A stretch of DNA of 64,000 nt from assembly GCA_964646625.1 (NCBI GenBank), contig CAZYHC010000019.1:1-64000 (forward strand). Reading direction: 5' to 3'. Shown here in pieces: positions 28,079 through 35,829 of this stretch. Made by a program: the position numbers and the translations under genes. Every line of letters starts with the position of its first letter. Position 1 is the stretch's first letter. This DNA is from DAOULT01 sp964646625 (GTDB lineage Bacteria; Chloroflexota; Anaerolineae; CAZYHC01). The notes beneath the pieces are model-generated. The model had not been told where the DNA came from and searched no databases. It saw nothing but the letters and a program-made list of their open reading frames with translations.

Positions 28079-28579
28079 ATGAAACAGTGGATGAGAGGGG
28101 GAAGCCCTTACTACCTCGCGGCTGCCTTGTTGATTACGGAGTTTCTATTGTGTTGGCTTCTAGACAAACCCTTCGTTCTCGAGGTGCTGGATTACATTGC
28201 AGGGGCAGTCTGGACGGTCGGTATTGTCTTGCTCCTGCTACCCATGTTCGTTTTGCGCGGCAAGGGTAGAGTGCCAAAGGGAAAGAGCTACGTTGAGACC
28301 GAGGTTCTCGTTGACACTGGAATCTACGCCATCGTTCGCCATCCGCAATATCTGGGCTGGCTGTTGATGTATCCTACTCTCATCCTATTCAACCCACATT
28401 GGCTACTGGCGGTTGTCGGGGTTCTGGGGATGGTGTGTTTATACCTGATCTCAAGCCAAGAAGATAAGCGTCTTGTTGAGAAGTTCGGTGAACCCTATGA
28501 ACGCTATATGGAATCTGTGCCGAGGATGAATCTCTTGGCTGGGGTCATGCGTCTGCTACGGCATAGAAAGAGAGAATGA
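28079..28579 (+). CDS. Isoprenylcysteine carboxyl methyltransferase/PEMT-type membrane methyltransferase
   Basis: 166 residues with four hydrophobic segments. The C-terminal motifs VRHPQYLGW and EDKRLVEKFGEPYERYM are characteristic of the ICMT/phospholipid methyltransferase superfamily, which uses S-adenosylmethionine at the membrane. Target (lipid, thiol or other) cannot be told. Start at 28079 follows GGAGAGGAGG. Codon composition is somewhat less GC-rich than its neighbours. It lies between the two DUF5320 genes in the same direction. Confidence 0.8.
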   Translation: MKQWMRGGSPYYLAAALLITEFLLCWLLDKPFVLEVLDYIAGAVWTVGIVLLLLPMFVLRGKGRVPKGKSYVETEVLVDTGIYAIVRHPQYLGWLLMYPTLILFNPHWLLAVVGVLGMVCLYLISSQEDKRLVEKFGEPYERYMESVPRMNLLAGVMRLLRHRKRE

Positions 28580-28607
28580 AAACGGCTGAGGAAAGGAGGT
28601 GAGTTGA

Positions 28608-29009
28608 ATGCCCGCTGGAGATGGAACTGGACCAATGGGAATGGGATCGATGACCGGCCGGGCGGCTGGCTACTGCGCTGGCTACGGCGCTCCCGGGTTC
28701 GCGAATCCGGTTCCCGGACGTGGTTTGGGCCGGGGTCGCGGTCTCGGCTACGGTCTGGGTCGCGGTTGGCGAGGTGGGGGTCGTGGTTGGCGTCACTGGT
28801 ACTACGCCACGGGCCTGCCTGGCTGGATGCGTTTCGGATACGCACCGGCCTGGGGCGCACCGCCCCCCTATGCCGCTTATGGCCCTCCCTACGCTCCGGC
28901 TATGGCCAAAGAACAGGAGGTCACGATGCTCAGGGACCAGGCCCAATACTTAAAAGAGGCCCTGGACGACATCACGAAACGCATCGAAGAGCTTGAGCGA
29001 GAGGAATAG
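28608..29009 (+). CDS. DUF5320 Gly/Arg-rich protein with coiled-coil tail, 2
   Basis: 133 residues. The N-terminal signature GTGPMGMGSMTGRAAGYC matches copy 1. A Gly/Arg/Trp/Tyr-rich centre follows. The last 35 residues (EVTMLRDQAQYLKEALDDI TKRIEELERE) form a coiled coil. The tails of the two NifX-like proteins downstream have the same pattern, which suggests that these proteins assemble through it. Ribosome site AAAGGAGGTGA precedes the ATG. Confidence 0.78.
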   Translation: MPAGDGTGPMGMGSMTGRAAGYCAGYGAPGFANPVPGRGLGRGRGLGYGLGRGWRGGGRGWRHWYYATGLPGWMRFGYAPAWGAPPPYAAYGPPYAPAMAKEQEVTMLRDQAQYLKEALDDITKRIEELEREE

Positions 29010-29018
29010 GGTTTAACG

Positions 29019-29098
29019 TCGGGGCGGGTGAACGGAATCAAGAAGCTTGCCACCCGCCCCGAGCCCCCAACTTGCCTGAGCGCCTGACGCCTGGCAAG
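29019..29098. other. Two hairpins in the DUF5320-NifX intergenic region
   Basis: TCGGGGCGGGTG (29019-29030) pairs with CACCCGCCCCGA (29051-29062). CTTGCC (29071-29076) pairs with GGCAAG (29093-29098). No T-tract directly follows, so they may be processing or attenuation structures. The remaining 110 bases to the NifX-like start show nothing else certain. Confidence 0.5.
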
Positions 29099-29208
29099 AT
29101 TGGGTACGGAGTAAAAAAGCAACCCTCTGCCACATTCGACAATGCCTGGCGATGAGGGAATACATCCAACTATAGCACCATTATAACATCAATGGGGAGG
29201 AATTACAA

Positions 29209-29781
29209 ATGAGAGTAGTGGTCACATCTAATGGCGCGGATCTGAACGCGCCAGTCAGCCCGATTTTCGGGCGGTGCCCTACCTACATCTTTGTGGATAC
29301 GGAGACCATGGCCTTCGAAGCTGTGCCCAACCCGGCCATGTCTGCACCGGGCGGGGCGGGCATCCAGGCCGCCCAGTTCGTCATCGAGCAGGGCGCCCAG
29401 GCCGTTCTGACCGGCAATGTGGGCCCTAACGCCTTCGACGTCTTCCAGGCCGCCAACGTGCCCATTTACCTGGTCGGAGGAGGGACGGTAGGGGAAACGG
29501 TCGAAGCGTACAAGGCAGGACGGCTGCCATCTGCAACTAACGCCAGCGTCCAGGCTCACGCCGGGGCGGGGATGGGGATGGGTGCTGGTCGCGGGATGGG
29601 TCGAGGTCGCGGCATGGGTATGAGAGCCGTTCCCTTCACGCAGCCTGCCCCCTCACCAGCCCCTTCCGGCGGGCCCTCCCGCCAGGAGGAGATTGCCGCC
29701 CTGCGCCAGATGGCTGGCAGTCTGCGTCAGCAGTTGGCCGAGGTGATGGAACGATTGGAAAAACTGGAGAAGGGAGGGTGA
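29209..29781 (+). CDS. NifX/NifB-type (dinitrogenase Fe-Mo cofactor family) protein with DUF5320-like tail, 1
   Basis: 190 residues. The first 110 match the NifX/NafY domain: RVVVTSNGADLNAPVSPIFG, RCPTYIFVDTETM and AQAVLTGNVGPNAFDVFQAA. The domain binds iron-molybdenum or other Fe-S cofactor precursors in nitrogenase maturation. Many anaerobes carry stand-alone versions without nitrogenase. A Met/Gly/Arg linker (GMGMGAGRGMGRG) resembles DUF5320 proteins, and the tail (EEIAALRQMAGSLRQQLAEV) is a coiled coil. GGGGAGGAATT precedes the start. Confidence 0.85.
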   Translation: MRVVVTSNGADLNAPVSPIFGRCPTYIFVDTETMAFEAVPNPAMSAPGGAGIQAAQFVIEQGAQAVLTGNVGPNAFDVFQAANVPIYLVGGGTVGETVEAYKAGRLPSATNASVQAHAGAGMGMGAGRGMGRGRGMGMRAVPFTQPAPSPAPSGGPSRQEEIAALRQMAGSLRQQLAEVMERLEKLEKGG

Positions 29782-29784
29782 ACG

Positions 29785-30279
29785 ATGCGCATTGCCATCT
29801 CTGCCGATGACAAAAACGGCCTGGAAAGTGTGGTCAGCCCTCACTTTGGGCGCTGTCCGCATTACATCCTGGTGGATGTGGAAGGGCAGGAGATCAAAGC
29901 GGTCAAGGCCGTTGATAATCCCTATTATGGGCGTCATGCGCCGGGCCAGGTGCCCACCTTCATCAACGAGCGGGGAGCGAACGTGATGTTGACTGGAGGA
30001 ATGGGAGGCCGGGCCATAGCCTTCTTCGAGCGGTTCGGCATCGAGGCCGTGACCGGGGCGTCGGGCACGGTGCGTTACGCCCTGGAACGTTACCTGGGCG
30101 GCGAGTTGCGGGGCTATGAACCCTGCCACGAGAGCCAGGAACACGGTCACGGCGGGATCCCCGCCGAGGGCGAATACGAGCAGGATGAAGTGGGTCGCCT
30201 GCGTGAAGAGGCGGCTATGCTTCAACGACAGTTGGCCGACGTGACGGCCCGCCTGGACAGGTTGAGCGGTGGGGAATAA
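29785..30279 (+). CDS. NifX/NifB-type protein, 2
   Basis: 164 residues, 3 nt after the first. NifX domain RIAISADDKNGLESVVSPHFG, RCPHYILVDVEGQE and MLTGGMGGRAIAFFERFGIE. A short His/Glu-rich linker (CHESQEHGHGG) may bind metal. The tail (DEVGRLREEAAMLQRQLADV) is a coiled coil like that of the first NifX-like and the second DUF5320 proteins. The two NifX domains differ considerably, so they probably do not substitute for each other. Confidence 0.85.
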   Translation: MRIAISADDKNGLESVVSPHFGRCPHYILVDVEGQEIKAVKAVDNPYYGRHAPGQVPTFINERGANVMLTGGMGGRAIAFFERFGIEAVTGASGTVRYALERYLGGELRGYEPCHESQEHGHGGIPAEGEYEQDEVGRLREEAAMLQRQLADVTARLDRLSGGE

Positions 30280-30280
30280 T

Positions 30281-31147
30281 GTGATTATCACGGTGGCCAG
30301 TGGCAAAGGAGGCACCGGCAAAACGACCGTGGCCATAAATCTGGCCTTATCGCTGAGCATGGAGGCATCGGGGGATGGGCGTTTATTGTTTCTCGATTGT
30401 GATGTGGAAGAACCCAACGCCCATCTCTTTCTCAGGCCCACCATCGAGCGCCGGGAGGAGGTGGGAATCCTCGTTCCAGAGGTGGACCTGGATAAGTGCA
30501 CCTACTGCGGACGCGGCGCGGAAGTTTGCGCCTACCACGCTATTGCCGTGGTGGGGCAGAAGGTGCTGATCTTCCCTGAGCTGTGTCACGGCTGCGGGAG
30601 TTGCACCCTCAACTGCCCGGAGGGGGCCATCCACGAGGTATTGAAGGTGACAGGCATCATCGAAGAGGGACGAGCTGGAGCTATCGATTTCGCTCATGGC
30701 CTCCTGAACATCGGCGAGCCCATGGCGGTGCCCGTCATTCGCCAACTGAAGAAGCGCATCGGGAAAAATGGCGTCGGGCGGACCGTCATCCTGGATGCCC
30801 CGCCGGGGACGGCCTGTCCGGTGGTGGAGAGCCTGCACGGAGCGGACTTTGCCCTGATGGTCACCGAGCCGACCCCTTTCGGTCTACACGACCTGCGGCT
30901 GGCCGTGGAGGTGGCCCGCCGTGAGTTGGGTCTGCCGGTGGGGGTGGTGATCAACCGCGTGGGGGTGGGAGATACCGGCGTGGACGAGTACTGCGCCGCC
31001 GAGGATATCCCCATCCTGATGCGCATCCCCTTCGACCGACGCATCGCTGAGGCGTACTCCGAGGGCGTGCCTGTGGTGGAAGCCCTGCCTGAGTACCGGG
31101 AGCAGTTCGTGGCCCTGTATCGCCGCATCGCCCAGGAGGTGGGCTGA
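30281..31147 (+). CDS. MinD/Mrp-superfamily ATPase with inserted ferredoxin domain, 1
   Basis: 288 residues from GTG 30281; an in-frame GTG at 30269 is also possible and overlaps the previous gene. The deviant Walker A is ASGKGGTGKTTV. An inserted 2x4Fe-4S domain follows (CTYCGRGAEVC, CHGCGSCTLNCP). Note that the first motif has a longer third spacing than usual. The ATPase part resumes with ILDAPPGTACPV. Proteins of this type couple ATP hydrolysis to Fe-S cluster handling, as Mrp/NBP35 relatives do. The stop overlaps the next start by one base. Confidence 0.87.
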   Translation: MIITVASGKGGTGKTTVAINLALSLSMEASGDGRLLFLDCDVEEPNAHLFLRPTIERREEVGILVPEVDLDKCTYCGRGAEVCAYHAIAVVGQKVLIFPELCHGCGSCTLNCPEGAIHEVLKVTGIIEEGRAGAIDFAHGLLNIGEPMAVPVIRQLKKRIGKNGVGRTVILDAPPGTACPVVESLHGADFALMVTEPTPFGLHDLRLAVEVARRELGLPVGVVINRVGVGDTGVDEYCAAEDIPILMRIPFDRRIAEAYSEGVPVVEALPEYREQFVALYRRIAQEVG

Positions 31148-32019
31148 TGAAACAACTGGTCATTCTCAGCGGCAAAGGAGGCACCGGCAAAACTACCGTC
31201 GCCGCCGCTCTGGCCCACCTGGCTGCGCAGGAGACTTCCATCGTGCTGGCCGACGCCGACGTGGATGCCGCCAACCTGGAACTGGTGCTGGATCCGACTA
31301 AACTGGAGGGGCACGACTTCGTCGGCGGGCAGGTGGCAGTCATCGAGGCCGAGAAGTGCATCGCCTGCGGGGTATGCGCCGAGGTCTGCCGCTTCGAGGC
31401 GGTGCTCCCCGGCCACGCTTACGGCGTCGATCCTATTGCCTGCGAGGGGTGCGCCTCCTGCTTCTATCAATGTCCAGAGGAGGCCATTCGGATGGAGGAG
31501 CCGGTGGCCGGACGTTGGTTCCGCTCTGATACGCGTTTTGGGCCTCTGTTCCACGCTCACCTCTTCGCCGCCCAGGAGAACTCCGGCAAACTGGTGACCC
31601 TGGTCAAGCAAAAAGCCCGCCTGCTGGCCCTGGATATCGGGGCCGAGTTCCTTATCGTGGATGGGCCGCCGGGGATCGGCTGTCCGGTCATTGCCGCCAG
31701 TGCGGGGGCGGACCTGGCCCTGCTGGTGGTCGAGCCCACTATCGCCGGGGTTCACGACCTGGAACGGGTGCTGGCTACCACCAATCACTTCGATCTCTCG
31801 GCTCTGGTCTGCATCAACAAAGCCGACATCAACCCGGCACGGGCGGAGGAGATCGAGGCTTTCTGTAAAGATCAGGGCATCCAGGTGGCAGGACGTATCC
31901 CCTTCGACGAGGTGGTCACCGAGGCCATGGTACAGGGCCAGCCGGTGACGGCCTACCGCGATGGCGCGGTAACTGCCGCCCTGCGGACGATATGGGCGCA
32001 AACCAGGGAGGCGTTGTGA
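31147..32019 (+). CDS. MinD/Mrp-superfamily ATPase with inserted ferredoxin domain, 2
   Basis: 290 residues, paralogue of the preceding gene. Walker A is LSGKGGTGKTTVAAALA. The inserted ferredoxin domain has CIACGVCAEVCRF and CEGCASCFYQCP. Switch region IVDGPPGIGCPVIA is intact. The two ATPases differ at many positions and probably form a heterodimer (inference from strict tandem order). The start ATG overlaps the TGA of the first (TGATG arrangement), so translation is coupled. Confidence 0.88.
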   Translation: MKQLVILSGKGGTGKTTVAAALAHLAAQETSIVLADADVDAANLELVLDPTKLEGHDFVGGQVAVIEAEKCIACGVCAEVCRFEAVLPGHAYGVDPIACEGCASCFYQCPEEAIRMEEPVAGRWFRSDTRFGPLFHAHLFAAQENSGKLVTLVKQKARLLALDIGAEFLIVDGPPGIGCPVIAASAGADLALLVVEPTIAGVHDLERVLATTNHFDLSALVCINKADINPARAEEIEAFCKDQGIQVAGRIPFDEVVTEAMVQGQPVTAYRDGAVTAALRTIWAQTREAL

Positions 32020-32022
32020 ACG

Positions 32023-33012
32023 ATGGCCTGTGTCTACGGCCCTGTTCCCTCGCGGCGATTGGGGCAATCGCTGGGGGTAGACCCCATCCCCCGCAAAACC
32101 TGTAATTATAACTGCGTCTACTGTCAGTTGGGACGCACCAAACCGCTCACCAACGAGCGGCGCGACTTCTTCCCCCCGGAGACGATCCTGGCTGAGGTGC
32201 GGGAAGCGCTGGAACGCCATACGCCGGGCGAGATTGACTACATCACTTTTGTGGGGCAGGGCGAGCCTATCCTGTGCGCCAGCCTGGGGGACTTGCTCCG
32301 GGGGGTGAAAGCGATGTCTGACATCCCGGTGGCGGTCATCACCAACGGCGCGCTGCTCTACCGTCCGCAGGTGAGGGAGGAGTTAGCCGCCGCCGAGGTG
32401 GTCATGCCCACCCTCGACGCCGCCGACCAGGCCACTTTTCGCCGCATCAACCGCCCCTGGCCCCGCTTTCGCATCGCCGAGATCGTTGAGGGAATGGCCG
32501 CCTTTCGCCGCACGTTTTCCGGCCAGTTGTGGGTGGAGGTGATGCTGGTCAAGGGGCTTAACGACGGCGAGGAGGTGTTGTTCCCCCTGCGCGATGCTCT
32601 GAGCCACGTCCGTCCCGACCGAGTGCAGATCAACGTGCCCATACGTCCCCCGGCCGAGAATTGGGTCGAAATTCCTGATGACCAAGCCATCATGCAGGCC
32701 ACGGCCATTCTGGGCGAGGCGGCTGAAGTGATGGCTCCTTACGAGGGAACGTTTGACCTCTCCGGCTTTGAAACGCTGACCGAAGCGGTGCTGGCCGTCA
32801 TCCGGCGCCATCCCATGCGCGAGGCCCGGCTGCTGGAAACGCTGGCCCGCTATGCGCCGGGAGAGGTGCAGGCCACCCTGGCTGCCCTGGAAAGCAGCGG
32901 GCAGGCGCGGCGATATATCTATCGGGATCAGGCTTTCTGGCAGTATGGCGAGGACACTTGTGAAACTGGAGTCCTCAATGGTAGGAGGCGAACGAGGCTA
33001 CGTGTCTTTTGA
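32023..33012 (+). CDS. Radical SAM protein (COG0731-like)
   Basis: 329 residues. The radical SAM cluster motif CNYNCVYCQLG (about residues 27-37) follows the family opening YGPVPSRRLGQSLGVD. The SAM-binding GQGEP and the barrel continue normally. The C-terminal 80 residues are a small helical domain (LLETLARYAPGEVQATLAAL). The last nine residues (RRRTRLRVF) are encoded by the 172-bp repeat copy B, so the original C-terminus has been replaced. Substrate unknown. It closes the DUF5320/NifX/MinD cluster and may act on the metal-cofactor system. Confidence 0.85.
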   Translation: MACVYGPVPSRRLGQSLGVDPIPRKTCNYNCVYCQLGRTKPLTNERRDFFPPETILAEVREALERHTPGEIDYITFVGQGEPILCASLGDLLRGVKAMSDIPVAVITNGALLYRPQVREELAAAEVVMPTLDAADQATFRRINRPWPRFRIAEIVEGMAAFRRTFSGQLWVEVMLVKGLNDGEEVLFPLRDALSHVRPDRVQINVPIRPPAENWVEIPDDQAIMQATAILGEAAEVMAPYEGTFDLSGFETLTEAVLAVIRRHPMREARLLETLARYAPGEVQATLAALESSGQARRYIYRDQAFWQYGEDTCETGVLNGRRRTRLRVF

Positions 33013-33157
33013 AAGGGCAGGTGGATAATCTTATAGAGTGACCAATCCGCTAATTCAGGGACTTGACATTTGTTAGTTTTTTTTGGTATACTATATGCAG
33101 ATAGCACATAGGTGAAAACCACATTTACGGACGCGAGCTGTCCCTAAACGAACAGGA
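32986..33157 (+). repeat. Promoter-bearing repeat, copy B
   Basis: 172 bp, nearly identical to 27081-27251. It contains TTGACA (33063-33068), now with an 18-nt spacer, and TATACT (33087-33092). It directs transcription into an ABC ATPase remnant and then antisense into the glycosyltransferase gene. Its first 27 bases encode the end of the radical SAM protein. Confidence 0.9.
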
Positions 33158-35526
33158 GAGGTGTTTGGCTTCCTGGGCCCCAACGGGGCAGGCAAGAGCT
33201 TCACCACGCCCAATGAGATGTGATCGCTCTCCCCGGCCTCCGTCCTGACTGTAAGACGTTCCATCGTCGCCAGGCGATACATGCCCGCTATAAGGCGATA
33301 GTCGCCGGGCGGGAGGTCTTCGGGCAGACGCAGGCCGTAATTGTCTCTGATTGTCTGCCCGGCGGCCCAGGTGGAAGTGGGACAAAAGCCATCGACGGGG
33401 TAGCGGTCGGTCTGCCAGCGGAGGAAACCGCTGGCGTCCAGCAATTGGACGAAAACGGTGTAATCCTCGCCGGGCGGAGTGCGGGCCTGCCACAGGAGCG
33501 ACAGCTTAACCACCTGGCCGGGGCGGAGAGGCTCGTCGGTGGGGTACAGGTCATAGCCGAGAAGACGAATGTCCTCGCCCACCTCCGCCTCCGCCGGGAA
33601 TTGCGGCGTCTTCGGGTCGGGCAGATCGGTGGTAGAGTACAGCAGCAGGCGACAGTAATCGCTGAAAGCAACGTCTTCCACCTTGTAGGCGTGTTCGGTC
33701 CACCACCGCTCCACCGGCCGGGGCACTTCGCGCAGAGCGGGCACGCTATCCACTACCAGCCACACCCATCGGTAACGCGCTATCAACCTCTCGAATAGCT
33801 CGGCCGTTCGGGGGAATCGCATCCCCTCTTCCTTGATGAGGGCGTACCAGTCCAGGCGTGTTTTGTTGTAATTGGAGAAGAACGTGCCGTAGATGTGATT
33901 GGTAACCACCAGAACGTCTCCCGGCCGGGCGGCGTCTTGCAGGTGGTCGAGCAGGGCGTGGTAATCCGGCCCACCGCCGAGACGAGGATCGTCGTAATAA
34001 CGGTGTAGAGAGAACCAGGATAGACCCGCAGGGAGCAGCAGACTGCAAACGAGGGCAGCCAGCGAGACGGTGCGACTGGCCGTCCGCCGGGTGAAATAGA
34101 CCAGCCCCCAGGCCGAGAGCAGAACAAGCCCCAAAGTGCACGTCAAAACAAGCGCGTCGATCTTGACCACCCCGGCCACGGAACGCAGCCAGGCCAGGTC
34201 CAGGTCGGCAACGCGCAGGACGCCCCTTTGCACCAGCGGAGCCAGGACGGGCGAATACAGGCCGGGAAGGGCTCGCAGGTATCGTAAGTAGAGTTTGAAA
34301 TCTATACTGGCGCCGAGAAGCTGAACGGCAAAGCTGAGGGCGCAGACCAGGGCAAAACCAAGTGAGAGCAGGGGGCGACGCTTACTCAGGGCGAGGTCGA
34401 TGAGCGGGAGGAGCACGACCGTCAGGAAGGGAATGGTGGGGACCAGGTAGCGCGGCCCCCAGGACAGACCACCCTCCCAATCGTGCCACTGGGCGAAGAA
34501 GAGGCCAGTGGCAGCTAAGATCGAGAGGTTCAGGAGGGCCTCAGCCCGGTGGCGTTTCAGGAAGATGGGAAAGGAAAGCACGGCCAGAATCAAGACGGGC
34601 GAGTAGAGAAAATAACTCTTGTGCGGGCTGAGAAAGAGACCGTACAGCCCCAGGCTGGGGGGAATGACGACGACATCGTACCCCGTCTGCGTCCAGTTGT
34701 TAAAGCGGACGAAGTTATACAGCGGGGTGATGAGCAGCGGCCCGGCCAGGGACAGCCCGAAGACAAGAGCGTGCAGAGCATTTCTTTTCCAAACATCACG
34801 GCTGCCAGTGGAAAATGGAACTAACTCCTGCCCTGTCTCCTCTCCCCCGGTCGAAAGGCAGACGGCCAGGAAGTAGAGGGCAAAAAATGGCACCAGGACG
34901 ACGTTGCTGATTTTGGTAGCCGCCAGGCCAGCGGAGATGCCCGCCCCAACCAGGTAAAGGGGAGCGTGACGCTTTTTGAAAGATAAAAGGAAATAGGCGG
35001 CCAGGAACAAGAAAAAGGCGGAAACGGGTTCACTGTAGAAGAATTTGGAGTAGGCCCAGGCCAGCGTACCCAGACCGAAGATCAGAGCAGCTATTAGCCC
35101 GGTGGTCGTGTTGTAATTCAAACGCCTGGCGTAAGCGTAAATCAGCACGCCGGTGAGGGCGGTTACGATGGGGTTGAGGAGCATTGTGGTGTGCATCAGG
35201 CCTATGTGGGGCGTTACAAGAGCAAGCCAGAACAAAGGGACAGCCAGCAGCGAGGACAGAATCCCTTTTTTGGAATAAAGTGTGCCGTCCGGCCCGAAAT
35301 CTCCTTGCGCCCAGCGATCAACGGTCGTCCACCGACTCCAGATGAGGGGGTGGGTGTCGAACCCGCCGTGTTTGACCATGCTTTCGGTGACGCTCATCAT
35401 CGAGCCGCCATCGCTGGAATGGACGATGCCGCTATAGCTCAATAGATACACGGAGAAAAGAAAAGACAAAAGACAAAAGATATTGGCTCCACGCCAGATT
35501 TCCGGTTCCCTCTGCGCCTTGCTCAT
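33091..35526 (-). CDS. Large membrane glycosyltransferase (GT39-like), altered C-terminus
   Basis: 811 residues. Ten or more hydrophobic segments occupy residues about 15-500. The first loop contains SDGGSMMSVTESMVKHG, an acidic region like the catalytic loop of lipid-dependent glycosyltransferases. The rest is a soluble extracytoplasmic domain (TNHIYGTFFSNYNKT, then YDLYPTDEPLRPGQVVKLSLL). It probably moves a sugar from a polyprenyl carrier outside the cell. The natural end seems to be near HISLGVVKL. The last roughly 35 residues are encoded by the antisense of the ABC remnant and repeat copy B. The original C-terminal sequence is therefore lost, probably with little effect on the core. Confidence 0.72.
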   Translation of the reverse strand: MSKAQREPEIWRGANIFCLLSFLFSVYLLSYSGIVHSSDGGSMMSVTESMVKHGGFDTHPLIWSRWTTVDRWAQGDFGPDGTLYSKKGILSSLLAVPLFWLALVTPHIGLMHTTMLLNPIVTALTGVLIYAYARRLNYNTTTGLIAALIFGLGTLAWAYSKFFYSEPVSAFFLFLAAYFLLSFKKRHAPLYLVGAGISAGLAATKISNVVLVPFFALYFLAVCLSTGGEETGQELVPFSTGSRDVWKRNALHALVFGLSLAGPLLITPLYNFVRFNNWTQTGYDVVVIPPSLGLYGLFLSPHKSYFLYSPVLILAVLSFPIFLKRHRAEALLNLSILAATGLFFAQWHDWEGGLSWGPRYLVPTIPFLTVVLLPLIDLALSKRRPLLSLGFALVCALSFAVQLLGASIDFKLYLRYLRALPGLYSPVLAPLVQRGVLRVADLDLAWLRSVAGVVKIDALVLTCTLGLVLLSAWGLVYFTRRTASRTVSLAALVCSLLLPAGLSWFSLHRYYDDPRLGGGPDYHALLDHLQDAARPGDVLVVTNHIYGTFFSNYNKTRLDWYALIKEEGMRFPRTAELFERLIARYRWVWLVVDSVPALREVPRPVERWWTEHAYKVEDVAFSDYCRLLLYSTTDLPDPKTPQFPAEAEVGEDIRLLGYDLYPTDEPLRPGQVVKLSLLWQARTPPGEDYTVFVQLLDASGFLRWQTDRYPVDGFCPTSTWAAGQTIRDNYGLRLPEDLPPGDYRLIAGMYRLATMERLTVRTEAGESDHISLGVVKLLPAPLGPRKPNTSPVRLGTARVRKCGFHLCAICI
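33158..33210 (+). pseudogene. Remnant of an ABC transporter ATPase (Walker A only)
   Basis: Translated in the frame of 33161 it reads VFGFLGPNGAGKS, the Walker A region of exporter-type ABC ATPases, and then departs from the family and stops at 33223. Only about 15-17 codons survive. The right junction with the glycosyltransferase gene lies near 33195-33210. Confidence 0.7.
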
Positions 35527-35561
35527 TACACAGGTTGCCTCCCTGATTGTAACCGACGTAT

Positions 35562-35591
35562 ATTATATCACGCTTTATTGGATTTTGTAAA
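35562..35591 (-). promoter_or_regulatory. Promoter of the membrane glycosyltransferase gene
   Basis: On the minus strand TTTACA (35591-35586), 18 nt and TATAAT (35567-35562), 36 bases before the start. The rest of the 303-base gap to 35830 holds the divergent promoter at 35714 and nothing else I can support. Confidence 0.5.
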
Positions 35592-35713
35592 TCTGCTCTC
35601 TTGATAGTCGGTTGCAATTAGTGTTGCCGGGTATTGCGAGGGGAATTTGCTGGCTCTTAGGGACAATTTGGCTCGTCGAGGTCGCGCTGATACCGACTAC
35701 AGGATCGCACGAC

Positions 35714-35741
35714 TTGCAAAAAAGTGAGTTTCCATTATAAT
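35714..35741 (+). promoter_or_regulatory. Promoter of the manC-topA operon
   Basis: TTGCAA (35714-35719), 16 nt and TATAAT (35736-35741) lie about 90 bases before the TTG start at 35830. Confidence 0.6.
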
Positions 35742-35829
35742 GTAAAAAGTGCTCTGGGACGAGCCGGCGAGGAGCATCTGTGGCTCAGGGTAGAGCGACC
35801 CAAACACCAGAAAGACCTGGAGGTGGAAA

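Noticed and set aside
29110..29208. Second promoter directly before the first NifX-like gene
   Set aside because: TATAAC-like boxes exist but no acceptable -35 at 16-18 nt.
35600..35728. Short plus-strand frame ending in basic residues in the gap before manC
   Set aside because: No good start codon and it overlaps the manC promoter; no similarity recognised.
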